64,000 bases of DNA from Candidatus Pyrohabitans jungbluthii (GCA_002010065.2 MTMD02000002.1:496001-560000), one strand, 5' to 3'. Shown: positions 46,701-53,853, numbered from the stretch's first letter. Made by a program: numbers and translations. Notes: generated from the letters alone by a model not told the origin.

Positions 46701-49700
46701 ATAACTGCTGTTGGTTATGCCAGCACCGACGTACTCAGCTGCCTTGCATGCCACCAGAATGCCACTGATGCCAGCCTGAGGGACTTCATGCTCATCCCTG
46801 CCAACGATCCAAATGAGGGTAGCTCCGTCTCAGATGTTGATGGAGATGGGATTAAGGGTGGCAACATAAGCTTCTACCACTATGGTAAGGATAACAGCTG
46901 GTTGAGAACAGGGCCTGGTGGCAGCACTTCCTGTCAGTTCTGCCATCAGAACAACAGCATCTTCACTGCAGTAATGAGCGATTCCACTCACAACAGCATG
47001 CAGAACCACACTGACAATGCTGTTGTAGACTGTACTGACTGTCATGGTACTGGCTGGATACACAATGCATCGCTCACCAAGCCTGTGCTTACTGCGAGTG
47101 ATGACAGCGTATGTACAAGCTGTCATACAACCAAGAGCCGGCACAACAGCGCTGGCAACCGCGCCAATGCTGAGGAGGTAAAGTGTATTGCCTGCCACAC
47201 TGGTGATGTAAACACCTACCAGCCTAGAGACATCCACGGCATAAAGATTATTAACTCCTCGGGTGGTTATGAACAGTGGGGCACCTCTTCTCCAGCGACC
47301 TGTGTCACCTGCCACCAGAGCAACCTTGGTGGCAAATTTGCGAACGCTTCGCAGGTACCTTCACCGCTCAATCACAGCCAGGATCCCATTGCTGGGCAGA
47401 AGTGGAACAAGACTTCGCAGGCTTACTGGACTCCTGGCGATGATCAGGAGGCGTGCAACTACTGCCATGGCGATTCCAGGCACGAGGCTAATGCACTGGG
47501 CAATGCCTCAGCTATAGAGGATTCGCTGAGCAGGAACGCCACTGACCTCAGCACCACCAGCTGGTGTGCTGGTTGCCACTACTCGGAGGCGAGCAACTAC
47601 AACGGCACTGCCTTCTCGCCTCAGCCGCCCGAGATAATCACCTGGGGTGGCACAGCCAATGATGGTACCACCTTCAAGAATCACAGTGAATTTGGCATTT
47701 CGCCGTCATCATATACTGACGATAAGTGCACCTCTTGCCACAGTGGTAGCACTTCTTCGACTGCGCTGTATCCGCACAACGTTTACGAGGGCGTCGCAGG
47801 CGGTCCCGAATGTACCACCTGTCACTATATAGGCAGCGCCAATCCCAACATCAACGTCACCGCCTTCTCTCTGGGTGTGCACGGCAAGATAGTTACCAAC
47901 TCCAGCACCTTCTCCACCTATGGCTACAACCAGAGCTGCTGGGCGTGCCATGCCACAGATGGTAGTGTAACTCCCAGTGGTCATCCTGATAGGCAGAAGA
48001 ACCCGTGGACCTGCGTTGACTGCCACACCTCTGGTGGAGCCAAGGCGGGTGCTTATGGCGCTCCAATAGTGAGCGAGCACTACCGCAATGGCAGCGAGGT
48101 GAAGGCGGTTACGGACGCAGCCAGTGACGTGCTCAGCTGCATTGCGTGCCACCAGAACTCTACCACAGCAAATACCATGATAATCCCGGCAAACGACCCG
48201 GATGAGGGCAGCGCTGACATGATTGATGTTGACGGCGACGGCACCAAGGGTGGTAACCTAAGCTTCTACCACTATGGTAAGAATCGTACTGATTTAATCA
48301 CAGGAGGAATAACCAGCTGTGAATACTGCCACGTGGGCGGTGGCAATGAGTTTGCCTCGCTCTTCAACAATACTCTAAATACCAACATAACCAACCACAC
48401 CGATAACAACAACCCCTACTGCACAGGCTGCCACGGCAGCGGAAGGATTCACGACGCAGCCATCTTCAAGACCAGCGTTACCAACAGCACCTTCTGCGTA
48501 AGCTGCCACGGCAGCGATGCTGTGCCAAAGCAAGCTCACGCAACAGACACCAGCGAGAACACTCTCGGTAGCGGTGTGCCCTGCGCCGACTGTCACACCT
48601 CAGTGCCCAGAGATATCCATGCAGCGAGGTACATCCTTGCAAATGGCAGCTACTCTGCGCCCTACGATAACTCTACCTATGCGGTTGCCAACTGCGTAGA
48701 TTGCCACCAGCCTGGTGGGGTGCCCTCAGCCAACTCCAAGTTCTCCAGTGCACCCATAATTTCCAAGCCCATGAACCACAGCGATAGCAACCTCTCTGGT
48801 CAGAAGTGGGGCAACTACTGGGCTCATGGCGATGATCAGAGCACGTGCAACTTCTGTCACGGTGACACCAGACACAACTCCTCTGGCCTGGGCAAGGCGA
48901 GAGTGGTTATGGGAAGCAACTCCCTCAACCAGAGCCTTGACGCTGGCATATGGTGTGCAAATTGCCACTACAAGGTTTCGTCCGAGTACAACGAAACTAA
49001 GCTCCTTAACACCTTTGGTGTGCTTCCGCCCGAAATTACCAACTACTCCACGGGTGAGATAAACTTCAGCGATGGTTCAACTTCGCAGAACCATTCTGAG
49101 CTCAACCTGGATAGCAACTATAAGGATTCTCAGTGCGACGGCTGCCACGGCTATAACAACCCGATCAAGACCTCTGGTAGCTTTGTGCACCAGGTTGCGG
49201 TTGGTAACGTGGGTGCCGAGCCCGGCGGTCCTGACTGCGTGAGCTGCCACAAGCCAGGTGGCTATGCAGAAACCTATAACCACTCCATAGATACTGATGT
49301 TATGGAGAGCAGCAGCTACATCCACCGCTACCTCAACAAGGACGCCACCGCAAGCACTTCGCTGAGCACAACCCTCAACAAAGCCTGCTGGGCATGTCAC
49401 GATCCCAAGGGTCAGGGCGTGGAGCCGGGTGCTAAGGAGCACTACAACACCACCACAACGGCGAAGCGCTGCACCGACTGCCACCTGAGCGGTGCCTTTG
49501 GCGCTCCCGTGGTGAGCGAGCACTTCTGGAATGCTCAGGAGATAAAGCTAAATAAGACAACTGCATGTGAGGACTGCCATGCAAGAGCTGAGATGGTGCT
49601 CAACCACACCGACCCCTCACCAAGTATAGCCGAGAATGCCACAATGAACGCTTCCCACTACGGCACGAAGCGCAACGATGTCAAGGCAAAGACAGGCAAC

Positions 49701-50600
49701 GGCTACTGTGGCTACTGTCACCAGCAGCAGCATAGCGACTCAACCGCAGCGTTTAACGACCTCTTCAACGATCCGGCGAAGCAGCGCATACCCAGGCACA
49801 GCAACGGCACGAGGCACAACTACGATACCTGCGTGAGGTGTCACAACGCTTACAACAGGAATCTACATGATATAACAGTTATAAAGAACAATATAAACAC
49901 CATAAATTGCTATCTGTGCCATTCTGTAACAGAGGGATGGGCTTATGTCCATGGCTTTGAAAAGAGTAAAACGTTAGACTGCCAGGATTGCCACGTGGGC
50001 GACACAGGTACAATCCATCCGATATCCTACATACGCAGCGACGGTACCTATAAGAACTACTCTGTAACCACGCCGAAGAAGGCTGATTGCGTGGACTGCC
50101 ACCTTGGTTCAAATTCCGCCATAGATACTGCGATGCAGACCTACTATGGTAAGGTTCCGCCAAGATTTGCAACCTTCAAGCACAACCTCTCCACCACCTA
50201 CTGGAGCACAACAAAGCAGGCATGTCTGTACTGCCACAACCCCGTGCACTGGGAGGCGGTTGGTGTTTCCCGCATTGCTGCAGCCAAGGCTGGAACGAAG
50301 TATCGGCAGATAAGGGATGACCACAAGCCTCTCAACAACACCCTCTGGAACACCACATGGTGTGCCTCTTGCCACTACAGCGGCGATAGTGATTACGACG
50401 ACGTACAATACGTCTTAACCAAATCCAGCCTCTACGGGCGCTCACCTCTGCCACCTGTCATAAGCACACCTTCAAGCCACTATGGCGCAGATATTACTGT
50501 AAACTACACCGACGCTAAGTGTGGCGAAAGTACCTGCCATGGTGGAAGCTACACCCCGAGCGACGGGCTTACCCCATTCATGCACAACATAACCAACTGA
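40716..50600 (+). CDS. Giant modular multiheme c-type cytochrome (about 72 heme sites)
   Basis: 3294 residues, secreted: signal peptide MRRGLVLVFTLAVLFSVSPVHA. Residues 25-290 are two Ig-like beta domains. From about 310 on I count 69 CXXCH motifs plus three CX4CH (CNAEGCH, CTDSNCH, CGESTCH), one CXXCK (CTSCKGQ) and one widely spaced C-x9-CH. A jelly-roll-like insert lies near 530-690. From residue 959 five modules begin with GGPNC/GGPEC/GGPDC at about 959, 1423, 1893, 2362 and 2837, each with 12 heme sites. Modules 1-4 each have a DxDGDG calcium-type loop (DVDGDGIKGGN, DADGDGVSGGN). There is no C-terminal anchor. Probable role: extracellular electron conduit. Confidence 0.95.
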   Translation: MRRGLVLVFTLAVLFSVSPVHAKVTNWNVNIEFRDTANNIITSIQPGQTFYVNISVTASSDTGETYPMAKLSIPPGFTIIPKKINDGTYDIEEHSVHFYSLEADGDWYVTGSSLADGTNWNTGWVVKADDYLIPGKNYTFFIAMYDEDTTGGTKTSYYENFPAYYQGWGNKFYKDIYVQPTISTLTVSVNSTTYDIGGGVTVEGFKIGDTVLISGTTEPNANVNITIWKPQYTIGAKITTTADGSGNFQATYTLTENWDRRGIYTVEVIAYKAPNLIARTKINFYVGDNIAQNDKAFRSKRVSPPDISYSCGDCHTAVFFNYSVMSQADQINPGSEGTPDPHKEHPYRSPPTENCDWIHWIHDPLPEFNESRLASGVLLKQDRVTAGRSYTQPGEITHLAEWERDDDIPPPYAITEFYAEPLNYPDSAGEWTACSMCHLNVRGYSYVRTDNTLTCTPKGNNRPGCHVVEREGTHKYTPSCQNCHVPSGKSLKDVELPNCLKCHAIKNYWEYGVGTSHATDSSGSDITDAVMADDENVFRLDTSGQYVEANISAPFREKALQVIKIGVNWNGTTSGGAGNQQIELQYLDVNGIWQSAGLSPARTTPFEATDYFIIKNTSDPSLTNPAGLNEHGEIVVRVVYPTDGNSKEFADIDYIFMDILADDSIALEGAHEGVECLNCHGHSHNATRQIYCTSCKGQKLAPEGEHVWQKKNATGGDIIEGVNTSLWCTECHGGYGHTSITNTPSCAKCHNPSVANKSWKRYSYTEIPPWGLDNIHGRANLFCEDCHIDNHNVTLPSCNAEGCHIANISDTVPSSGYYATWDDSTKTHDPSHSSGTNYTIEMHAYNASGWYGKSDKKWGATCDECHNNHTSEVYLKLENKWINASTDSMVHSTNRSIAEMVPYNESYASYDAKWCVDCHQDRGSHYGWSCLDCHYRDDGDDTFKEPAFHSAKIAKSGGGGPNCIGCHDIGGSATHIINVTALNLSVHGGIVTNSSTYSTYGLNQSCYACHTSDGQAPDDMGDRYNNPWTCVDCHTSGGAKAGAYGAPIVSEHYRSGDNITAVGYASTDVLSCLACHQNATDASLRDFMLIPANDPNEGSSVSDVDGDGIKGGNISFYHYGKDNSWLRTGPGGSTSCQFCHQNNSIFTAVMSDSTHNSMQNHTDNAVVDCTDCHGTGWIHNASLTKPVLTASDDSVCTSCHTTKSRHNSAGNRANAEEVKCIACHTGDVNTYQPRDIHGIKIINSSGGYEQWGTSSPATCVTCHQSNLGGKFANASQVPSPLNHSQDPIAGQKWNKTSQAYWTPGDDQEACNYCHGDSRHEANALGNASAIEDSLSRNATDLSTTSWCAGCHYSEASNYNGTAFSPQPPEIITWGGTANDGTSFQNHSGYLSSGYDDSVCTSCHSGSTSSTALYPHNVYEGVAGGPNCISCHDIGQSGAPKHINFTAVNSSENIHFNLNNATPVSYDPVNRICLGCHSSDGSEPASGHPTGYKSPYTCVDCHVNSPPAHASNAPQVREHYRNGSEVKAVTDAASDVLSCIACHQNSTTANTMLIPANDPDYGSFDADGDGVSGGNISASHYGKKRTDIVSGGVTSCAYCHQNAGSEFAGVFNKSGNADMLNHTDNTVVDCTDSNCHSSGRIHDSALTKPPTMYNNTYCTTCHTGKELHGSNTITGISPQGSGVNCYDCHADENKEVAPIHGISYINTTGGFTVWDNSSAATCKTCHQSSVADAAIGATAPKIRSPLHHSDDPIAGWKWNASGYWNDTNSVEYDDSCYFCHGSVKHSANAMGLIVTNNVTGSNSYNTSSFDTSYWCANCHYSNSADNYAGDLFTPKVVEITSWPVNSSDGQQEFVNHTSYISSGHTDSVCKGCHGGFAPETTGDFAHDVAIGAAGGPNCISCHDIGANPSVTHVINVSALQQGVHGNIDTPADDATYGLNQSCYACHTSNGQAPPEGDMGDRAFNPWTCVDCHTSGGAKAGAYGAPIVSEHYRSGDNITAVGYASTDVLSCLACHQNATDASLRDFMLIPANDPNEGSSVSDVDGDGIKGGNISFYHYGKDNSWLRTGPGGSTSCQFCHQNNSIFTAVMSDSTHNSMQNHTDNAVVDCTDCHGTGWIHNASLTKPVLTASDDSVCTSCHTTKSRHNSAGNRANAEEVKCIACHTGDVNTYQPRDIHGIKIINSSGGYEQWGTSSPATCVTCHQSNLGGKFANASQVPSPLNHSQDPIAGQKWNKTSQAYWTPGDDQEACNYCHGDSRHEANALGNASAIEDSLSRNATDLSTTSWCAGCHYSEASNYNGTAFSPQPPEIITWGGTANDGTTFKNHSEFGISPSSYTDDKCTSCHSGSTSSTALYPHNVYEGVAGGPECTTCHYIGSANPNINVTAFSLGVHGKIVTNSSTFSTYGYNQSCWACHATDGSVTPSGHPDRQKNPWTCVDCHTSGGAKAGAYGAPIVSEHYRNGSEVKAVTDAASDVLSCIACHQNSTTANTMIIPANDPDEGSADMIDVDGDGTKGGNLSFYHYGKNRTDLITGGITSCEYCHVGGGNEFASLFNNTLNTNITNHTDNNNPYCTGCHGSGRIHDAAIFKTSVTNSTFCVSCHGSDAVPKQAHATDTSENTLGSGVPCADCHTSVPRDIHAARYILANGSYSAPYDNSTYAVANCVDCHQPGGVPSANSKFSSAPIISKPMNHSDSNLSGQKWGNYWAHGDDQSTCNFCHGDTRHNSSGLGKARVVMGSNSLNQSLDAGIWCANCHYKVSSEYNETKLLNTFGVLPPEITNYSTGEINFSDGSTSQNHSELNLDSNYKDSQCDGCHGYNNPIKTSGSFVHQVAVGNVGAEPGGPDCVSCHKPGGYAETYNHSIDTDVMESSSYIHRYLNKDATASTSLSTTLNKACWACHDPKGQGVEPGAKEHYNTTTTAKRCTDCHLSGAFGAPVVSEHFWNAQEIKLNKTTACEDCHARAEMVLNHTDPSPSIAENATMNASHYGTKRNDVKAKTGNGYCGYCHQQQHSDSTAAFNDLFNDPAKQRIPRHSNGTRHNYDTCVRCHNAYNRNLHDITVIKNNINTINCYLCHSVTEGWAYVHGFEKSKTLDCQDCHVGDTGTIHPISYIRSDGTYKNYSVTTPKKADCVDCHLGSNSAIDTAMQTYYGKVPPRFATFKHNLSTTYWSTTKQACLYCHNPVHWEAVGVSRIAAAKAGTKYRQIRDDHKPLNNTLWNTTWCASCHYSGDSDYDDVQYVLTKSSLYGRSPLPPVISTPSSHYGADITVNYTDAKCGESTCHGGSYTPSDGLTPFMHNITN
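43791..44854 (+). repeat. Long internal repeat of the giant cytochrome gene, copy 1
   Basis: 1064 bases within module 1. Read side by side, they are identical to 46602-47665 (offset 2811 bases). The encoded 354 residues, including ten heme sites, are the same. The flanks diverge at once on the left and become mosaic on the right. Confidence 0.9.
46602..47665 (+). repeat. Long internal repeat of the giant cytochrome gene, copy 2
   Basis: Second copy, within module 3. A further shared tract at the same 2811-base offset lies in modules 2 and 4 (about 45271-45365 and 48082-48176, one difference seen), showing that modules 1+2 were duplicated together as 3+4. Confidence 0.9.
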
Positions 50601-50669
50601 TGAGCAAAAAAGTTAAATATAAAAAAATCTAAAAAATGTTAAAAAACATTAAATATATAGGGTGAAGTG
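50601..50669 (+). promoter_or_regulatory. Promoter region of first tetraheme gene
   Basis: AT-rich gap with AAATGTTAAAAAACATTAAATATATAGG; the TTAAATATA block is a TATA-like element about 15-20 bases before the GGGTGA ribosome site. The inverted repeat AATGTT/AACATT sits just upstream. The tetraheme gene therefore probably has its own promoter after the giant cytochrome gene. Confidence 0.45.
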
Positions 50670-51215
50670 ATGAGCGGCCTGCGTATGATGGTGCTGACGC
50701 TGGGATTGATGGCTTTGCTAACCTTAGTCATGCCCACAGCGATGGCTAAGTTCAGCGGCCAGCACCAGTTCGTGAATGGAAGTGAGGTGGATTGCGCAAA
50801 GTGCCATATTGATGTTTATGATGAGCTTACCGCTAACCCCGATGCGCCTCATGCAAACCGGAGCTGTAAGTTCTGCCATACGTGGGGTAATGAGAGTGCC
50901 CCCGGATTCTGGAAGGACCCATTGGGTTTGGATCTTAAATTTCATGCGGCTGCTACTATAGCTTGCGACAATGAATACTGCCATGGCAAGGCAGGAGCTA
51001 ACGTCACCGCTGAAATAACCAACACCTCCGCGGCGCATACGCCCTTCTACGAGAGCATGCACAACGAGCCATACCTCCAGGGCGGCAATGAAGCCTGCGT
51101 TGGCTGCCACACTCAGGTGAAGGTGAACGTCACCATATCTGAAGCCAAGGGCTTCAACATCACTGCAACGAGCAACGGTACCGACTGGAACATAACCTTC
51201 AGCATAGTACCTTAA
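50670..51215 (+). CDS. Secreted tetraheme cytochrome A, candidate filament subunit
   Basis: 181 residues from ATG 50670 (GGGTGA upstream). Signal peptide ends LVMPTAMA-KF. Four heme sites: CAKCH (42-46), CKFCH (66-70), CDNEYCH (99-105, CX4CH) and CVGCH (143-147). The mature start KFSGQHQFVNG has a His well placed to be a distal heme ligand. The C-terminal 40 residues are beta-rich and Asn/Thr-rich, probably glycosylated. It is a paralogue of the next gene. Small secreted four-heme archaeal cytochromes build the extracellular cytochrome filaments known from Archaeoglobus veneficus; membership in that family is my inference. Confidence 0.85.
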   Translation: MSGLRMMVLTLGLMALLTLVMPTAMAKFSGQHQFVNGSEVDCAKCHIDVYDELTANPDAPHANRSCKFCHTWGNESAPGFWKDPLGLDLKFHAAATIACDNEYCHGKAGANVTAEITNTSAAHTPFYESMHNEPYLQGGNEACVGCHTQVKVNVTISEAKGFNITATSNGTDWNITFSIVP

Positions 51216-51284
51216 ATAAAATTTAAAGGTAATCGAAAAATATTTAAATAAGTATAAACAAAAACAAAATGGAGGTGAAAACAC
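51216..51284 (+). promoter_or_regulatory. Promoter region of second tetraheme gene
   Basis: AT-rich gap with AAAAATATTTAAATAAG as TATA-like element, followed by a strong GGAGGTGA eight bases before the ATG at 51285. Separate signals before each tetraheme gene suggest independent, probably high, expression. Confidence 0.45.
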
Positions 51285-51827
51285 ATGAGGAGAGTACTAC
51301 TCTTGGTGGGTGTGCTGGCACTGATGATGCTGGTGATGCCCACAGCGATGGCAAAATTCCAGAACCAGCACAGCTTCCTGAACGGCAGCAGCGTAGACTG
51401 TACCAAGTGCCACTCGGACGTCAACACGGAACTTCAGGGAAGTGACGTGAGTGTGCACAAAAATCTTGACTGCAAGGACTGCCACATAGCTCTGGGTCCG
51501 CAGGCAGCGGGCAAGGGATACCACGCTGCCGAGCTGGTGGAGTGTCTCTACTGCCACGATACCAACGCTGGTCAGAATACCACCTGGACTAATCGTCCGA
51601 TACCATCCAACAACGTTACCGCCGAGATAACCCAGACCACGGCAGCGCATAAGCCCTTCTATGAGGCGATGCTCACAGAGACCACGCTCCAGGGTGCCAA
51701 CGAAGCTTGTATAGGCTGCCACACCAATGTGCAGGTGGACGTTGCCATAACCGAACAGACCGGCTACAACATTAGCGCCACCTACGACGGTACCGGCTGG
51801 ACTGTGAGCCTGACAGGCACATTCTAA
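51285..51827 (+). CDS. Secreted tetraheme cytochrome B, candidate filament subunit
   Basis: 180 residues. The signal peptide ends VMPTAMA-KF, as in its neighbour. Four canonical heme sites: CTKCH (39-43), CKDCH (63-67), CLYCH (87-91) and CIGCH (142-146). The third site aligns with the CX4CH of the neighbouring tetraheme. Shared blocks with that paralogue are KFxxQHxFxNGSxVDCxKCH, NVTAEITxTxAAHxPFYE and LQGxNEACxGCHT. It has the strongest ribosome site in the region. A candidate major subunit of a cytochrome filament, judging by size, heme number, export and lack of an anchor. Confidence 0.87.
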   Translation: MRRVLLLVGVLALMMLVMPTAMAKFQNQHSFLNGSSVDCTKCHSDVNTELQGSDVSVHKNLDCKDCHIALGPQAAGKGYHAAELVECLYCHDTNAGQNTTWTNRPIPSNNVTAEITQTTAAHKPFYEAMLTETTLQGANEACIGCHTNVQVDVAITEQTGYNISATYDGTGWTVSLTGTF

Positions 51828-51860
51828 GCAGGGTTAGCATAACTGCTGCTACCCTTCCCC

Positions 51861-51876
51861 TCTTTTTTTTATTTTC
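51861..51876 (+). terminator. T-rich terminator after tetraheme B
   Basis: CCTCTTTTTTTTATTTTCG follows the tetraheme B stop by about 35 bases. A run of eight T then four T is the usual archaeal termination signal. It separates the tetraheme message from the signal peptidase gene. Confidence 0.6.
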
Positions 51877-51899
51877 GTTAAATTTTTGCGAGGGAATTG

Positions 51900-52631
51900 A
51901 TGAATGCCCTTGATATAGTTGTGCTGTTTTACCTTTTGACAATGAGTTTCACCTTCCTAGTGTTCCTGCTCAGTGATAAGTTGTCCCTCCTATTCAAACG
52001 TCTTGTTACTTATGGAAAGCAGCGCAGCTTCCAGAGAAAGGTGGAGAAAAGGTATAGGGAGATGGTGGGTCTGGATAGAATACGCAAACCCACCTTTTCA
52101 GGTGCGATGCTGATAATAATCTTCTACCTCATCTTTGGCGTTTTTGCCATGAACAAGTACCTCTACTTCGCCGCCGTTGCGTCGTACAGCATGTACCCCA
52201 CCCTTGATAAGGGAGACCTTATACTTGTGCAGAGCTTTCACCTTGAGCCCGAAGTTGGAGACATTATCCTCTTCAGCGGTATAGAGGTTGGCGATGAGGA
52301 GAGGCGCGAATTCGTGAGCCACCGGGTTAAGAAAATAGAGGGTGAGAAAATATATACGGGCGGAGATGCTAGAGGTGGTCTTGACCCGTGGGTGGTGCAC
52401 CGGGAGCAGATAGTGGGCAAGGTGGTAACTCTCTTCGGTCAGCCTGTAAAAATCCCCAAGATTGGCGAGTATCTTATTATGGAAGAGGGCAAATCCATGA
52501 GAAACATCCTCCTGCTCCAGTACTTCCTCAATATGAGCAGAATTTACGGTTTTCTGATATTTATCACCGCAATGCTGCTCTACCTCTACCTCACTGCCCG
52601 TGAAGCGAGAAGGCGGGAGGTTAGTATATGA
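51900..52631 (+). CDS. Signal peptidase I (archaeal/ER type)
   Basis: 243 residues from ATG 51900 (GAGGG upstream). Two N-terminal helices (about 5-24 and 67-85) and one C-terminal helix (about 213-233) anchor it. The catalytic Ser97 is in ASYSMYPTLDKGD and the general-base His141 in FVSHRVKKI, the Ser/His arrangement of ER and archaeal enzymes; TGGDARGGLDPW corresponds to the conserved GDN-type box. It lies between the tetraheme and nonaheme cytochrome genes, so it may serve this locus specifically. The extra N-terminal membrane-cytoplasmic section (1-60) is longer than usual. Confidence 0.9.
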   Translation: MNALDIVVLFYLLTMSFTFLVFLLSDKLSLLFKRLVTYGKQRSFQRKVEKRYREMVGLDRIRKPTFSGAMLIIIFYLIFGVFAMNKYLYFAAVASYSMYPTLDKGDLILVQSFHLEPEVGDIILFSGIEVGDEERREFVSHRVKKIEGEKIYTGGDARGGLDPWVVHREQIVGKVVTLFGQPVKIPKIGEYLIMEEGKSMRNILLLQYFLNMSRIYGFLIFITAMLLYLYLTAREARRREVSI

Positions 52632-53776
52632 AAACAAAGCACAAGGTCTTGCTTCTTGGTATCATCGCCATAGGCTACTACATGTTCACACTCTCCGTAG
52701 CAGAATTTAGAGGTCAGCACTCCTTCATAGCGGGTGTCCAGGTAAACTGCACCTCCTGCCATGAAAACGCTGCCTCCAACCTCTCCGCCTCTGCCTACCA
52801 CTCCAGCAAGAGCTGCACCTTCTGCCACAGCGTAACCTTTGTAAACAACTCAGCCCACGGTGCCACCACCACCATCGCCTGTACAGACTCGCTCTGCCAT
52901 GCCAACGTCACCGCTAACCTAACCTCCCCCTACGAGGCGCACAGAGACCTGTACCTTAAAGCGGAGGACTACTTCACCGGCACCTACACCTATGGTCCCA
53001 ACGAAGCGTGCATCTTCTGCCATACTAAGTATCGCAAAGAGATAACATTTTACCATCCAGAGTACATCAACTTTACCATTACAACCAACCACACATCCAA
53101 CTCCTCCTGCGACAGTGGCACCGTTAAGACCTTCAACATCACCCGCTTTGTGGTTGGACCACAGGCAACCAGACCACCCGAACTGTTTACCGACACCGGG
53201 AATCTCCACTACTTTATAAACGTTACTCAGATAAGCTGTTCCGCCAGCCCGTGCCATAAACCGATTCAAGACGCTTTAACTTATAGTATACAATATAGAG
53301 CTCACATAAGCGATGTGGAGGACGAAGGTACAGACGTGGGTCACGCTACTTCAAGCTACGACGACTCCTACTGCAAGGACTGCCACTACAACACAGCCTA
53401 TGCCTTTTTATACCCAGGCTTTGTGCACGCCGACGAGGTGCATGCTGCAGAGAAAATAAAATGCACCTCCTGCCACAGCGCTAATTTGAGTGCTCCTTTT
53501 CCCGCGTCGAATCAGGACAACAACGGCACCGAGCACGGGTGCTCCACTCTATACTATGACATAGAGAAGATTCCAATACACTACCAGGCAGATGTTTGTA
53601 TTGCCTGCCACTACCGGTATGTTCACCTGGATACAAATACTGACACATCAGCCTGCGATGCTTGCCATGTCAACAGCAACAATACCGCCTTTAACCTAAC
53701 AGTAGTTTACTATTCGGAATATTCATCAGACCCAGGTTATGTCACCATATCCGTGGTCAATCTGTCAGGCCTATAA
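52628..53776 (+). CDS. Secreted nonaheme cytochrome related to the tetrahemes
   Basis: 382 residues; its ATG overlaps the signal peptidase stop. N-terminal signal or anchor (about 7-25). Residues 26-150 align with the tetraheme proteins (AEFRGQHSFIAGVQVNCTSCH) and carry CTSCH, CTFCH, CTDSLCH (CX4CH) and CIFCH. The remainder adds CSASPCH (CX4CH), CKDCH, CTSCH, CIACH and CDACH, for nine sites. It looks like a tetraheme filament unit extended by a five-heme domain, as might suit a base or tip protein. Its C-terminus is beta-rich with no anchor. Confidence 0.85.
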   Translation: MKTKHKVLLLGIIAIGYYMFTLSVAEFRGQHSFIAGVQVNCTSCHENAASNLSASAYHSSKSCTFCHSVTFVNNSAHGATTTIACTDSLCHANVTANLTSPYEAHRDLYLKAEDYFTGTYTYGPNEACIFCHTKYRKEITFYHPEYINFTITTNHTSNSSCDSGTVKTFNITRFVVGPQATRPPELFTDTGNLHYFINVTQISCSASPCHKPIQDALTYSIQYRAHISDVEDEGTDVGHATSSYDDSYCKDCHYNTAYAFLYPGFVHADEVHAAEKIKCTSCHSANLSAPFPASNQDNNGTEHGCSTLYYDIEKIPIHYQADVCIACHYRYVHLDTNTDTSACDACHVNSNNTAFNLTVVYYSEYSSDPGYVTISVVNLSGL

Positions 53777-53853
53777 AAAGAGTAACTATTAAGCGGAATG
53801 TAACATTTATTAGACAGGTTAATTAATTAAAATTAATTAGAGGTGAAAAAAGA

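Noticed and set aside
43591-49223. Repeats considered as CRISPR or as an intergenic satellite
   Set aside because: The repeats are in frame, about 1.4 kb long, and encode heme modules; there are no short regular spacers.
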